Part shown: positions 12,701-22,702 of the stretch, in pieces
Numbering within the stretch: position 1 is the stretch's first letter
Layout: each line of letters begins with the position of its first letter
Source of the DNA: Monocercomonoides exilis
Lineage: Eukaryota > Preaxostyla > Oxymonadida > Polymastigidae
Direction: 5' to 3'
Length of the DNA: 64,000 nt
Assembly: GCA_001643675.2 (NCBI GenBank)
Contig: LSRY02000068.1
Coordinates: 62,001-126,000 of the forward strand
Program-made: the position numbers and the translations under genes
Notes under the pieces: model-generated
Seen by the model: only the letters and a program-made list of their open reading frames with translations
Told to the model about the DNA's origin: nothing
Database searches by the model: none

Positions 12701-15700
12701 CCAGACACAAACAAGAAGATCCAGCTGGATTCAGGATATGAGCTTGCTGAAGAGGTTGCCATGGCTGATGCCTTTGAATGGGAGATTTCATGTGCCACAA
12801 AAGGGATGGAAGTTGGGGTGAAAGAGCCAGAGAATTTTGAGTCTTCTTGTCTGATTGAGGTGCAGAGCAAATGTTCAATGAAAAACATCAAGTTCTATAT
12901 TCCAAGTCATCTGTCTGGTGCATCATCGCTGATTTCATCCAATTCCGCTTCTCTCACGCTTACAGACTGCTCAGTTGCGCATTTGTCGGAGAATGCTGTG
13001 AGCGGCTCGATCGGATACTCCTTTGCGAAGGTGGAGAGAGGGAGTCTGAGGTTGGTGCGATTTGAAGTCAAAGAAACATTGCAATTCGGGGAGCACTCGC
13101 TGATCGAGTTTGTCGAAGGTGCGGATGCTGTGTATTTCACTGGGTGCAATGTGAGCAACGTTGAGAAGAGAAATGGAGACGGAGGATGGCTGAGTGGAGT
13201 GGTTGGTGCAGAAAGAGGCGAAGGGTTGAATGGGATTGTTGTGATTGAATCGTGTGTTGCAAAGAGGTGCAGTTGCCTTGGTGGAAGTGGAGGAGGAGGA
13301 GGAGGGAGTGTGTGTGTGAGTGTGAAAGGAGAAGGAAGTGCTGTTGTGAATGGAACGAGTGTGATTGATGGATGTGAGGCAATGAGTTTGGATGGAAGTG
13401 GAGGCAGAGGAGGAGGAATGATGATTGTGATGGGAAGCACGCTCAGCACACTGAAAATTGAATCTGGCGTTCACTTTTCAGTTGATGCTGCAAACAGAGC
13501 AAAATATGGGAAGGATGTGTTCGTTTGTTGCAGCTCTGGGATATTGCTGGAATCAAAGGTGAATGCAAACTCATTCGGGTTTTTTGACTCAGCATCCATT
13601 CCCTCAGATATTCTGAAGTTGTGTGGGAGTGAGAATGGAAAAGAAGAGGAGGTGATTCCGATGTTTGTGTATTTGTGCTCAATTGGCTCAAAGCTGACTG
13701 TCGACGGGAGCGGAGAGAGGGCACTGGATAACAGCCATTGCGGATTCGAGAAGTTTGGGTGTGTGACGATTGACTATTGTGTGAGCAAGAGGGCGAACAA
13801 CACCATTCATGAAATCGAAGTTGTCTCTGAATCATCGATAAAAAATGAAATGAAAGTGGCTTCATTTGATGTGAGTCTTTCTGGGAAAGAAGAAGGGATA
13901 AAGGTGATTGTGAGAGATGAAGGATCAATGAATCAAAACTGGATGATCGAATGCACAAAATCATTTGAGATGGGAAATTTGGCATTTGTGTTGAATGAAG
14001 AGATGAACGGGAAGAGAAGCGCATTTATCCATTCCTCATCAGCAATCATCACAATCACCAGATGTTCAGTCACATTTGCAAATGATGAAATGATTGGATA
14101 CAATGTAATCAGTATTGAGGGAGGAGGGCTGATTGTGAATGGATTTGTGATGGAAGGAGGAGTGAGAATGAATGGGAAGTCACCAATAGTGATCACAAAT
14201 GGAGTGAGATTGGAGATTATGAATAGCCGAATGTGTGGAGTGGAAGCGAAAGGAGGAAGTGGAGGAGGATGTTTGAATGTGGAGATGAAGGAAGGAGGGG
14301 ATGCGAATATTGAAGAATGCAATTTGTCATCAGTGTGTTCAGGTGGAAATGGGATGAAAGGTGGAGGGATGATGATATCTGTGGGGAAGGGAGGGAGTTT
14401 GGAAATGAAAAATGTGAAATATACTGAGTGCAAAGTGCCAACAGAGGATAGAGAGGATGGAGGAAGAGGAATGGGAGGAGGAATGTTTGTGAAGCTACCA
14501 GATGAAATGGAATTATTTGTGTTGGAAGGAATGACATTTGAAGGATGCGATGCCTGGAAAGGGATAAATGTGTTTGTTTCAGGATGGGATTTGAGTGAGA
14601 TTGTGGACAAGGAGCACTTCAAATGGGAGATGAATGATGAGGATTTGGGATCATTGGATGAGCTGTGTGGATGGGAGAGGAAGACAACAGGAGAGGAGGG
14701 ATATGTGATTCCATTGGTTGTGTATTTGTGGAGGAACTGGAGTGGAGATGGGTTTGTTTCAAAGGAGAAAGGAGGAGACTTCAGTGGATGTGGGTATTCA
14801 GAAGCACCGTGTTCATCGATTGACCACCTGATATCACTGAGATATGAACCACTTGAAGAAGGCGAAACACATATTGTCATTGTGGGATCAGGGTTGCTGA
14901 GACGTTCCATTTCATTTTCATTTTTGTCTTTTTCATCATCAATTTTAGAGAAGCCAAAAGTGGTGATTGAAGGGACAAAGAAAGGGACAGGGGTGACGAT
15001 CAATGATGAAGATGAGAATGAATTGGATGATGGTTCAATGATATCCTCGAATGTGAGTCTGTCATTTGTGAATGTGTCATTCACAAAACCCAGCATCACC
15101 ACCCATCATGAAGTATTTATTGAATCCTCAGGAACAAGTTCATTATTGTCGGTTGCTGATTGTTTATTTGGTTCATTGACAGGATTAACAGAGACAGCAG
15201 GATATTGCCTGATGAGAGCGAATGGAGGGAGTGTTGTGATTGAGAGGTGTTCATTGAGTTTGATCTCTGAGTTGAAAGGATTCATCTGTTTCAGCCCAAG
15301 TGCAGCTGATGTAACTGTTCAGAATGTGAATATTTCATTTGCTGGAGTGATTGAAAGAAATCTGATATCGATGATGGAGGAAGAAATCCAGATGAATGAA
15401 AAGGTGAACACTCATTCAAATGCAAATGGCAACAGACCAGTTTTGAGGGTTGTTGGGTGTTCATTTGCCAACATCACAAACGAAGGGATTGGAGCGAGTG
15501 TTATTGATGTGGGATCATATGAGCATGGAGTAGAGTGTTTGATGGATGAGTGCTCAATCACAAACTGCAAGAGCGCTTTGAGCGCAGAAGGTGGAGGAAT
15601 GAGAGTGGTGCTGAAGAGCGAAGAATCAGTTTTGAAAGTGAATGGCAGCTCATTTTCGATGTGCAAATGCTCGACTGGTTCGGGGTGTGGAGGAGGGCTG

Positions 15701-18700
15701 TATATTGATGGATATGATCCAAATGCGAATTATGGTGATGAAACTCAGATTCCGCCTCTGAAATTCAAGATTGTGAACATCCTGTTCGTTATGAATGAGG
15801 CTTTTGTTGGGAAAGATATATTCATCAAATGCTTCTCGATTGCCCAACAGATCAACGAAACGCTGTTTGTGTTGAACTACAACCAGGAGTCACTGAACTC
15901 GAACAACTCTATCTGTGGGAGGGATGTTGAGAGCGAAGGAGATGTTGATCTGATTCCGCTGATCACATACTATTATTCGGCACAGGTGTTTGTGAATGGA
16001 ATGGGAAGCGATGGCAGGCGATGTGGGGCTCAGACCAATCCTTGTTCCAGCATCAACTGTGGAGTTGACCACATTGAGCAAGGCGTGATGAATGCGATTC
16101 TGATTGATGGGGAAGGAGCTGTGACAAATGAATGTGTGATTGGAGATTTGGTTGTGAACTCATTCAAAAAGACACAGGCAATTGTTAGATTAAACTCCAA
16201 GATTGAGAAATCATTTGAGAAGGATTGCATCATGGAGTTTGTGAATGAATGTTTCGTGGAGAGATGCTCTTTCCAGTTTGAAGATGGATTTGAATCAACT
16301 CACAGTTATCTCATCAAAGTGAAGAACGGGTCAATGGAGATCCATAAATGTAAATTCTTCTCCTCTGCAGATGTAGTGAAACTGAACAGTTCAATTGTTA
16401 GTGTGGAAAGTGGAGAGCTGAAGATATCAGAAACATCATTCAGGGATTTATTTTCAAAAACATTTGTGCTTTTATTCAACGAAGAATCGGATGTGACATC
16501 GCTTGAAACAAGAATATGGAATATCGAATGTGAGGGAGATGTTGTGAGTGTTGGAGGGAAAGCGAAAGTGGAGATGAAAGAGATGGGAGTTGAGAATGTG
16601 ACTCTGTTGTCAAATGGGTGTGTAATTGGGATGGATGATGCTGAGCAAGAGGTGAGTGTGTTGAACTGCTCGTTAGAAAAATGTGTGAATTCGGTGGAAA
16701 AGGGAAGAATGATGCAGATAAGAAAGTGCAAAGATGTGAGGATTGAGGCATGTGTGTTTGATGGAGAAAAAGAAGAAGAGATTATTAATGAAGAGGTTAA
16801 AAGAATAAAAGAAGAGGGATTGTGCAAATGGAATGGGTCATTGATTGACATCGAACACAGCAATGTGGAGATGAAAGAAACAACGGTTATGAAGAGCAAG
16901 AATGGAGGGCTGTGGATGAGTGGAGGGAATGTGAAGATTGAAAACAGCAAGTTTGAGAACAACAACCCTGAGATTGAAGGATATTCATCAGCTCGAAGGA
17001 ATACGATTTGTGAAGGGAATGGTGAATTGGATGTTGTGAGTGTGAAAGGAGGTGATGGAATAGAGAAAAATACATCTCTGTGGATATTGGACGAAGGATG
17101 TAACCTGGGGGGAATAGCAGCTGAAAGAGGATCATCATTTTTCGTTCCAGTTCTGGAAGAGGTGAAGAATGGAACTCAGTTGAATGGTGATTTGGAGTTA
17201 ATCGTTCATGGGAAGTTGCTTCTGCCATGCAATTTGTCAGTGAAGATGAGCACGAAAAATGGGGATGAAGAGGAAATAGTGAGAAAGGAAATTGATGGAG
17301 AAGGCTCTGCTTCTGAGAACGAGGTGCATTGCGTTATCTCATCGGAACTGCTGAAAGTGATGGAGAACAAAACAGAAGTTAGAATGTGCCTTCTGTTTGG
17401 AAAAGCCGATTCGCCTTCATCAACAGATTCATTCATTCTGAAGAACAAAAGTGAATCTCAGTCAAGCGGAAATGAAAAATTTGTTGAAGGAGGAAAAGAA
17501 GGAAAATCATCATGGGCTCTTATAATCGCAGTAATATTTGTTGTTTTGTTCTTGATTGTTCTTATTGTTTCTATTATTGTCACCGTTCGATGGAGAAAAC
17601 AAAAAAGACGAACAAAGGAATTGGAGATAATTGTGGAAGATACAGTGAAGAAGGATCCGAAGGCGTTTGAGATGGTGACGATGGAGATGTCACCTGAGGC
17701 GCAGTGGAGGAGGGCTGAGAGGGAGGCTGAGAAGAAGAATGAAGAGAGGATAAAGAAGAGGGTGTATGAGAAAAGCTTGGGACATTCAGAGTCATCAGAG
17801 CATTTGTTGAGTGAGAGTGGATCGACTGAATATATTCTTGGAAGAGATTCAGACAAGATCCCTCAATGGGCATTGGAAAAGGTTGATGAGAAGGAGGTCG
17901 AGGAAGAGACAAGAAAGAGAACACACTCACCTTCCATTTCATCCACTTCAACAACTGATTCAGATTCAACTTTTGTTCGATCGGAGAGTTTGTGCCCTAC
18001 CACTTCATCAATGTCGAATCTGGTGGATGCAATTGCCTGTTCATCAGTGTTTGAAAAGTTAATTGTAGATCTGAGGGATTCGCTGTTCATGCTGCTTCAT
18101 GGAAGGAACGAGAAGAAGGAGATGGAAGTTGGGAGTCTTCAACAAAGGGAGCAGACAGCTGCTCAGATCCTGTTCTGGGTGGCTAATCTCGCACTCCATT
18201 CATTTGATGAAATGGAAATTCCACTTCAATCGCTTTCTAATTTGAGCCCTCACATTGTCCTTTTCTCTGAACACATGGTCATCTGCATTGTGATGCATTC
18301 AGACTTTTCTTCTGATGATTCAGATTCTTCATCCATCTCATCCTCCACCATTATCACTTCCTCATCTGATGATTCAACCATCAATAAGAATGGCAGAGGC
18401 TCACCGCCACCATCTTCAGCATTTGAGGATGATGATGACTTCAAAAAAGAGTGCCTGAGGTGGAAGGCGCCTGAATTACTGATCAACAAGAAGATGATGG
18501 CAACAAAGGAAGCAGTTTCATTTTCGATCGGGATGATGCTGTGGGAGTGCTTGACACTGCAAATTCCATTTGGAGAATACGAAGCGGAAGTTGCCGGACA
18601 GAAAATTATGAATGGAGAGAGGCCAAGAATAGAGATTATTGAGCAGTCTCATTTGAGCTTGGTGGTGAACTCTTGTTGGAGTGACAAAGGATCTGAAAGG

Positions 18701-18877
18701 ATGTCTCTCAATGCTCTGAAAAGGGAGTTCATTCAGTGCTTTCCGCCAGGCGCTGCCATCCTGACAATGACTGATGCAATTGCTCTTGAAGAGTCAGGCG
18801 AAGAGGAAGGCAACGAAAGTGCTGCGAAGAGCGGAGAAGAAGACGAATCGCTTGACTCACAGCAAAGCCGATTATGA
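9704..18877 (+). CDS. Giant secreted beta-helix membrane protein with cytosolic pseudokinase-like domain
   Basis: Single uninterrupted frame of 3,057 residues. Residues 1-23 look like a signal peptide. About 2,570 residues follow with the rhythm of right-handed parallel beta-helices: short beta strands ending in Cys or Asn, with Gly-rich turns such as GGGVMCVQIKSVEIENN. Five modules open with a shared cysteine signature of the form V..SG.D...CG...NPC.T (about residues 605, 962, 1330, 1681 and 2092; clearest as VSVSGNDLYEPCG). One hydrophobic helix (ALIIAVIFVVLFLIVLIVS, about 2603-2625) is followed by basic residues RWRKQKRR, which places the N-terminal part outside and the C-terminus in the cytosol. 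The tail ends in a kinase-like C-lobe: LRWKAPELL (about 2918) and SFSIGMMLWECLTLQIPFG (about 2938). I find no VAIK lysine, HRD or DFG, so catalysis is unlikely. I infer a surface receptor or adhesin family; the ligand is unknown. Relics of the same family lie just downstream. Confidence 0.85.
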   Translation: MKMLFGRGVFVFGVCLHCMNLAATKEYSTLIGENMKEEKMTEANNNPLQINKNTPNDVLNEFAMDGIEKIDEVKRSETVGRDDQKQKGKNEETENEGEMEKKSNINKESEIECCMKSSNSSIVLKCLLLKEKGAKRMLIAKGGSVVSMRECILFVGQHSQPIELEGSFGSFANISLMPNAEGLSAFPPLFTSKQTENSVSKSSIISLSESHFSSFCLSSAPFLSSPSIPLVSLSHLTFFNISTANDACSSPTIASFQTSCLMSSCSFWSVCDAYDGGIVHSLNNPSTSLAVSNSSFIGCCRTKNVECEGTAEAPLKLGRQSETTNGANSFKWCEWNGSKTTGTNDVWTDGTSNGGAICMFCQSSATVSIKHCTFNCCSARFDGGGVMCVQIKSVEIENNSFNSCSAQANAGGGMCIVSISSCVQVSKSKFENCRVNNGGGGLYLSGFKSLEAGCIGEENNGGENACVFDCSFTSCSVTGSNGGGMLCQSFPVGFKMRSVKFISCTATAYGGGLYFNPNRATTPNETMYCYFLLFHECKCRTESNPYGHDMVYADYNNDFLSSKNPLYDCYTTNKDDKRVCYGYNYVNAGDWTYDQTSKKDWLKDKTIYVSVSGNDLYEPCGANESNPCLTVKKAFDMCEVQISLIITLLEGDHQSETTTVEIGTKKISVIGKGRETCSIRTGALSSSGPLFSVSTGHLGLLHMKVDCYSNANPSPSVVVISDGSGSLSLEDVVITTSETGEYVLSSSVFVVPLSQMRMVDVEIINMNISKSLFSEPNLSSSLLSSSALFLTATASGESMLTNVSVRNVKLTEGDGVVVAKSVKEGETFVVTNITIEDCECKNGSGDGIKVDLLSPSSKFQMETTTTINKCKCSGYGGGMMLYLADGSHDFSIKSVSFSGCSASMGGNYLFVNGSDSANWGITTEKLNVQHDNSKYNEIVGYDRSDTIMGLFPLNVFLDTYSDAVHVEKGKDGLGGYDSWFCGFDYYPCATITHAAQMRYPDTNKKIQLDSGYELAEEVAMADAFEWEISCATKGMEVGVKEPENFESSCLIEVQSKCSMKNIKFYIPSHLSGASSLISSNSASLTLTDCSVAHLSENAVSGSIGYSFAKVERGSLRLVRFEVKETLQFGEHSLIEFVEGADAVYFTGCNVSNVEKRNGDGGWLSGVVGAERGEGLNGIVVIESCVAKRCSCLGGSGGGGGGSVCVSVKGEGSAVVNGTSVIDGCEAMSLDGSGGRGGGMMIVMGSTLSTLKIESGVHFSVDAANRAKYGKDVFVCCSSGILLESKVNANSFGFFDSASIPSDILKLCGSENGKEEEVIPMFVYLCSIGSKLTVDGSGERALDNSHCGFEKFGCVTIDYCVSKRANNTIHEIEVVSESSIKNEMKVASFDVSLSGKEEGIKVIVRDEGSMNQNWMIECTKSFEMGNLAFVLNEEMNGKRSAFIHSSSAIITITRCSVTFANDEMIGYNVISIEGGGLIVNGFVMEGGVRMNGKSPIVITNGVRLEIMNSRMCGVEAKGGSGGGCLNVEMKEGGDANIEECNLSSVCSGGNGMKGGGMMISVGKGGSLEMKNVKYTECKVPTEDREDGGRGMGGGMFVKLPDEMELFVLEGMTFEGCDAWKGINVFVSGWDLSEIVDKEHFKWEMNDEDLGSLDELCGWERKTTGEEGYVIPLVVYLWRNWSGDGFVSKEKGGDFSGCGYSEAPCSSIDHLISLRYEPLEEGETHIVIVGSGLLRRSISFSFLSFSSSILEKPKVVIEGTKKGTGVTINDEDENELDDGSMISSNVSLSFVNVSFTKPSITTHHEVFIESSGTSSLLSVADCLFGSLTGLTETAGYCLMRANGGSVVIERCSLSLISELKGFICFSPSAADVTVQNVNISFAGVIERNLISMMEEEIQMNEKVNTHSNANGNRPVLRVVGCSFANITNEGIGASVIDVGSYEHGVECLMDECSITNCKSALSAEGGGMRVVLKSEESVLKVNGSSFSMCKCSTGSGCGGGLYIDGYDPNANYGDETQIPPLKFKIVNILFVMNEAFVGKDIFIKCFSIAQQINETLFVLNYNQESLNSNNSICGRDVESEGDVDLIPLITYYYSAQVFVNGMGSDGRRCGAQTNPCSSINCGVDHIEQGVMNAILIDGEGAVTNECVIGDLVVNSFKKTQAIVRLNSKIEKSFEKDCIMEFVNECFVERCSFQFEDGFESTHSYLIKVKNGSMEIHKCKFFSSADVVKLNSSIVSVESGELKISETSFRDLFSKTFVLLFNEESDVTSLETRIWNIECEGDVVSVGGKAKVEMKEMGVENVTLLSNGCVIGMDDAEQEVSVLNCSLEKCVNSVEKGRMMQIRKCKDVRIEACVFDGEKEEEIINEEVKRIKEEGLCKWNGSLIDIEHSNVEMKETTVMKSKNGGLWMSGGNVKIENSKFENNNPEIEGYSSARRNTICEGNGELDVVSVKGGDGIEKNTSLWILDEGCNLGGIAAERGSSFFVPVLEEVKNGTQLNGDLELIVHGKLLLPCNLSVKMSTKNGDEEEIVRKEIDGEGSASENEVHCVISSELLKVMENKTEVRMCLLFGKADSPSSTDSFILKNKSESQSSGNEKFVEGGKEGKSSWALIIAVIFVVLFLIVLIVSIIVTVRWRKQKRRTKELEIIVEDTVKKDPKAFEMVTMEMSPEAQWRRAEREAEKKNEERIKKRVYEKSLGHSESSEHLLSESGSTEYILGRDSDKIPQWALEKVDEKEVEEETRKRTHSPSISSTSTTDSDSTFVRSESLCPTTSSMSNLVDAIACSSVFEKLIVDLRDSLFMLLHGRNEKKEMEVGSLQQREQTAAQILFWVANLALHSFDEMEIPLQSLSNLSPHIVLFSEHMVICIVMHSDFSSDDSDSSSISSSTIITSSSDDSTINKNGRGSPPPSSAFEDDDDFKKECLRWKAPELLINKKMMATKEAVSFSIGMMLWECLTLQIPFGEYEAEVAGQKIMNGERPRIEIIEQSHLSLVVNSCWSDKGSERMSLNALKREFIQCFPPGAAILTMTDAIALEESGEEEGNESAAKSGEEDESLDSQQSRL

Positions 18878-19900
18878 TCGTTTGAGGGAAGAAAAATGTG
18901 CGGATGAAGTCATGCTGATATTTTGGTTGAAGCGAAGGAGAATGAGAAGGAAACGGAGAAACAGAATGGTTTGTCAATGCCAATCATTGTGACGATTCTT
19001 GTTGATGGCTGAATTAATGTGGGTTGGGGATGTCGGACTTGTGTTGCAATTGATGATATGTCTGAAATGGTTGTTTCATTTTCAATGTTGGTGTTTTTTG
19101 TTTTGGTTTTGGTTCTTTTTCTTTTTGCAATCGCATCACCCTTTCCATGTTTTTTTTCAAATGTGTATGAAGTTATCAATCAATAACAATTTGTATATTT
19201 ATCGCATCACTCGTTTTCTTCAGAATTGCTCGATGAATTCCCCAATGAAGAATAATTGCCCTCCTCAAACCTCCTGTAATCATTTTGCCAAATGCGATCC
19301 AAACAATAAAAATGTTCATTTCCCCTCATTTCTGCCATTCATCTCTTCCAATGCATCAATTGCAAAAAAAAAAATCCTTTTGAACACTTTCACAGGCAGA
19401 CACTGCTTTTCTTCTCTCTTTCTTTGAGCATCGCTTGATCGTCCAATTCCACAAATCCTTCCTCTTTTCCTTCTCCCATCTTTTTGCCAATCTTTCTTGT
19501 TGCCTGTCTTCGCTTTGCTTTGTCCATTTCATCAACAGCCTTTTCTTTCAATTGTCTTCAAACAATCTTCAAAACAGTCAGGCGCTCAGATTCCATTTTG
19601 TCATTCACCTTTGGTCTTTGAATATCCTCAAAAACAACATCCGCTGTTTCGCTATTCAGCAAGTCTTCAAATTTCTCTTCTTCTGTCCTTTGCTGCTCTG
19701 AACACCATTTCATTGCTTTCCAAAAGCAAAACAAATTCTTTGTTCATCGATTGACAGTCGCGAAAATAAAACTCCAAGGATATGAGCCATCTTATTGATG
19801 CAAGCTCTTCTTTCCTTTCTTTGTCTCTTTTCTCGTTTGCTCCACAGATTTTGATTGCTCTTCATATTCTCTTCTTTTCTTTCTGTAAAAATGAAGTCCA
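18878..19900. other. No gene recognised downstream of the beta-helix gene
   Basis: Only short frames occur here on either strand. The minus-strand texture is partly coding-like and may hold the decayed 3' end of the pseudokinase relic at 19.9-21.5 kb. I can support no intact gene. Confidence 0.5.
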
Positions 19901-21530
19901 TTCACAATAACTTCTTCCAAGGATATTGAAAGGCAAGTGGAACGAGGTTTCGATGTTTCTGATGATGTTAGACGATTTCTGTCACCACATAAAGATTCAA
20001 CTCCTCCTCAATGCTTCTTCAGCACAGTCAGCTCACTTCATTAAAACTCATCTTTGTCTTCAGTCATTTCGTCGAATTGGGCGCACTTCAAGCACACTGG
20101 TGCTTGTGAGGCATTCTCAAATCACAGAAACATAAATCGTCTCACCTTTCTCAGCAATCTCCAATTTGTTTGCTTCAGTAGTCCGGCTTTTCCCTTCCCA
20201 GAGCAAAACAGGCCAACCAACTGAAAATGATTGAGCTGCGAATTCTGCCTTCTTCGTCTTTGGCTTTTTCCTTCCATCTTCATTTGTTTTTTTTTGAAGG
20301 CACATTTTGCCATCATGGAGCATTCAGTTGTGTTTGTCAGTCCGTGTTATCATCCATCCCAAATCTCTCACAATTCCTTTGAGGAGACTGAAACGTGAAA
20401 TTGTGAGACAATCCAAAAAAAGAATTTGACAGAGGTTATTGCTGGCGATGCGGAAAAGGATTGGATGATTGATGCCAAGGTGGTGGAATGAACAGAAGAG
20501 GGGGTGAGATGACTGTTTGATGGAGAAGCCAGCTGAGAAACTTTATTGTTTTCCTTCTTCAAATTTGAAATGGAAGAAGAAGAAGATGATGATGATGAGC
20601 TCACAAAAAGAGAAGAATCGGTTGGTTTGCTCATTTGACCAAGGTGATTGAAACGATGGGTTTGGTGGGTAAGAAGAACAGTTGATTGCAGGAAGATGTT
20701 CGAGCTCAATGAATGACGAGGACTGTGAAGTGATTCCCTGTGGATGAGTCGAATGAGAAGACGCAAGATGAAGAGGCTGGGACATTCGAGAATTATTTTC
20801 ATCGCTCATATCTCCAGACATTCCTTCTTCAACTTCATCTTCTGCTTTCTTTCTCTCTGCGTGTGTGTCACCTCCACTAGCCATGAAACAGCTCATTCAT
20901 TCTTCCGATATTTGATGTCTGCCATCAATTCTGTCTCGCTTTCTTCATCTTCAAAAATCTCTTCAGCACCTTCAACCTGTATCTCCTCATTTCCTTTCCT
21001 TTTCGCCATTTATTTATTCTGCTTTTTCGTGCTTTCCTGTTCATTGGTTTTGCACTCGCTTGCTTCTCTTCCTCTTTCCTCTCCAATCCAGGCTGCTCCT
21101 TTCTTTTCTTCCACCTTCTTTCTCAGCTCCGCTTGCTTCAACATGACCTCGGCCTCTTTCGTCCCCTCCATGTTTCCTATCCTTCGCTCTGCCTCCAACC
21201 CTCGTGCTCGTCTCACGGTCTCTGCCACTTCCTCCAAAGCAAGCTCTTTAAACTGCTTTTCTGGCTGCCTTGGCAGAATAATCATCCCCATTCTTGTGCT
21301 GCTGTGGAGCAAGCTTATTGTCTCGTCTTCGCTGCTGATCTCATTCTGTCCAATTCGTTCCTCCCATTCCGCTCATCTCTTTCCTTTCCCTCCCCTCTTC
21401 ATCTCCTGCGCTTTTCCCTTTTCCTGTTCCCATTCCTCCACTCTCTCCAGAGCCAACAGCTCCAAAAGCACCCAGCGAGTGGAACTTGTTTCCTTGTGAA
21501 ACCAATCTTCATCCGTCCAAGTCCATGAAG
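19900..21530 (-). pseudogene. Decayed cytosolic tail of a beta-helix/pseudokinase family member
   Basis: The minus strand carries pieces of coding-like sequence broken by stops and frame changes. Around 20120-20323 a piece contains KAEFAAQSFSVG and LLWEGK followed by ANKLEIAEKGET, which lines up with the kinase-like motif of the 9.7-kb gene (KEAVSFSIG, LWECLT and IMNGERP). Upstream on the same strand are a serine-rich stretch (20368-20896) and a charged coiled-coil-like stretch (21010-21312, rich in Glu, Lys and Arg), the kinds of linker expected between the transmembrane helix and the kinase-like end. No transmembrane segment or intact frame remains. Its orientation is convergent with the intact gene at 9.7-18.9 kb. 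The alignment is by eye and short, so the borders are approximate. Confidence 0.45.
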
Positions 21531-22389
21531 ATGGAACGTTGTTCAATTGGTAACAACGTCTTTTGACTTAGCAGCTTCCAGAAACGCATCGTGAATGCTC
21601 TGAACAGAAACACTTTTTTTTGGTATTTCCTCACAACTTCTTTGCAGTGAATCCTGTGTTGTGCAGAAAAGTGTGGGGGAAAAAAAATAAAAAGGGAAAG
21701 AGCGAAGGTCATTCGCGCATTTCTTTCTCCTTCACTTGCTTCCTTTCAAGTTCTTTCTTTGTTCTTTTCATTTCTCCTGATTTCCGTCATTCCTGAAAAT
21801 TCTTCAATGAAAGTCGAGTAAAAAATGGAAACATACTATTTTAACATTGCTGCTGTCTTCCTTTTATAATTTTTTGTTCATTCAGATTCCAGAGTGTTTC
21901 TTCCAGAATGATTTTTTTGTTCATCTTTCTCAACCCTTGTAAATGAATTTTCGCAGAGTTAATCTCAGTGCCGAAATAATCAAACTGCCTTTATTCTGTA
22001 ATTCTTTTGTTTCGCTTTTTGATCACGAAACTGGTGAGAAAAAAGCATTTTTTGAAAAATCATTGAAATCACGAAAAATGCTTATGGTTTCATCGAAATT
22101 AAAAACGGATTTCTTTTTTTGCAAATAAACGAAGTCATGAAGCAATAATGATACATTTTTTCATTTCAAGAAAAAATCAAAATGAAATACAAATCCTCAT
22201 CAACAATCTGAAAAAAAGAAAATATGAATCTCAATTCGTTTTATTGCTCAAATGAAATAAAAATAATAAAAATATCAAAGAGAATTCTTTTGAGGGAAAA
22301 AAGTGTGATAAAAGCAGCAAAACAAAAAGAAAGATCGCAATTTGCTTTCCCCCTGATTTTCTGATGGAAAAAGTGATATAAATGACTGG
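21531..22389. other. AT-rich stretch without recognisable gene
   Basis: It holds short frames full of Phe, Lys and Ser that look random. It separates two relics of the beta-helix family that lie in opposite orientations. Confidence 0.5.
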
Positions 22390-22702
22390 AAAAATAATGT
22401 TTTCTTCAATTGCAACATCACCCAATCCTCATTCAATCAACGTGGATCAGCAATCCCATCAAATAGAGAATGGAATGCAGCAATTGGCTTTCAACCATCA
22501 ACCAGGACAAAATCGTTGCAAATGGTGGAAGTGATGCTGATGCCTGTGGGAAGTCTCAACAGACCCCATCTGCCTCCATCGAATATTCCATCAACGGCTT
22601 CGTTTCCCTCCTCAGCTCCACTTTTGCTCCCACCAAGACTCTCACCTTCAGCGCAACTTTCACAAAAACCAACAGAAATGATGTTGTTTTTCTGATTTTT
22701 TA
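22390..22702 (+). pseudogene. Beta-helix module fragment
   Basis: At about 22398-22500 one frame reads VFFNCNITQSSFNQRGSAIP, like the end of a module in the 9.7-kb gene. The frame then shifts, and about 22500-22700 reads KIVANGGSDADACGKSQ followed by PSASIEYSI. This is the module-opening signature V..SG.D...CG...P..T of that protein. The fragment ends at a stop at about 22701. Both pieces are in family order but in different frames, as expected for a dead copy. Short length limits confidence. Confidence 0.55.

Noticed and set aside
13933-15102. 389-codon minus-strand frame within the beta-helix gene
   Set aside because: Antisense shadow; long only because the sense strand is rich in GGA, GAA and AAT codons whose complements are not stops.
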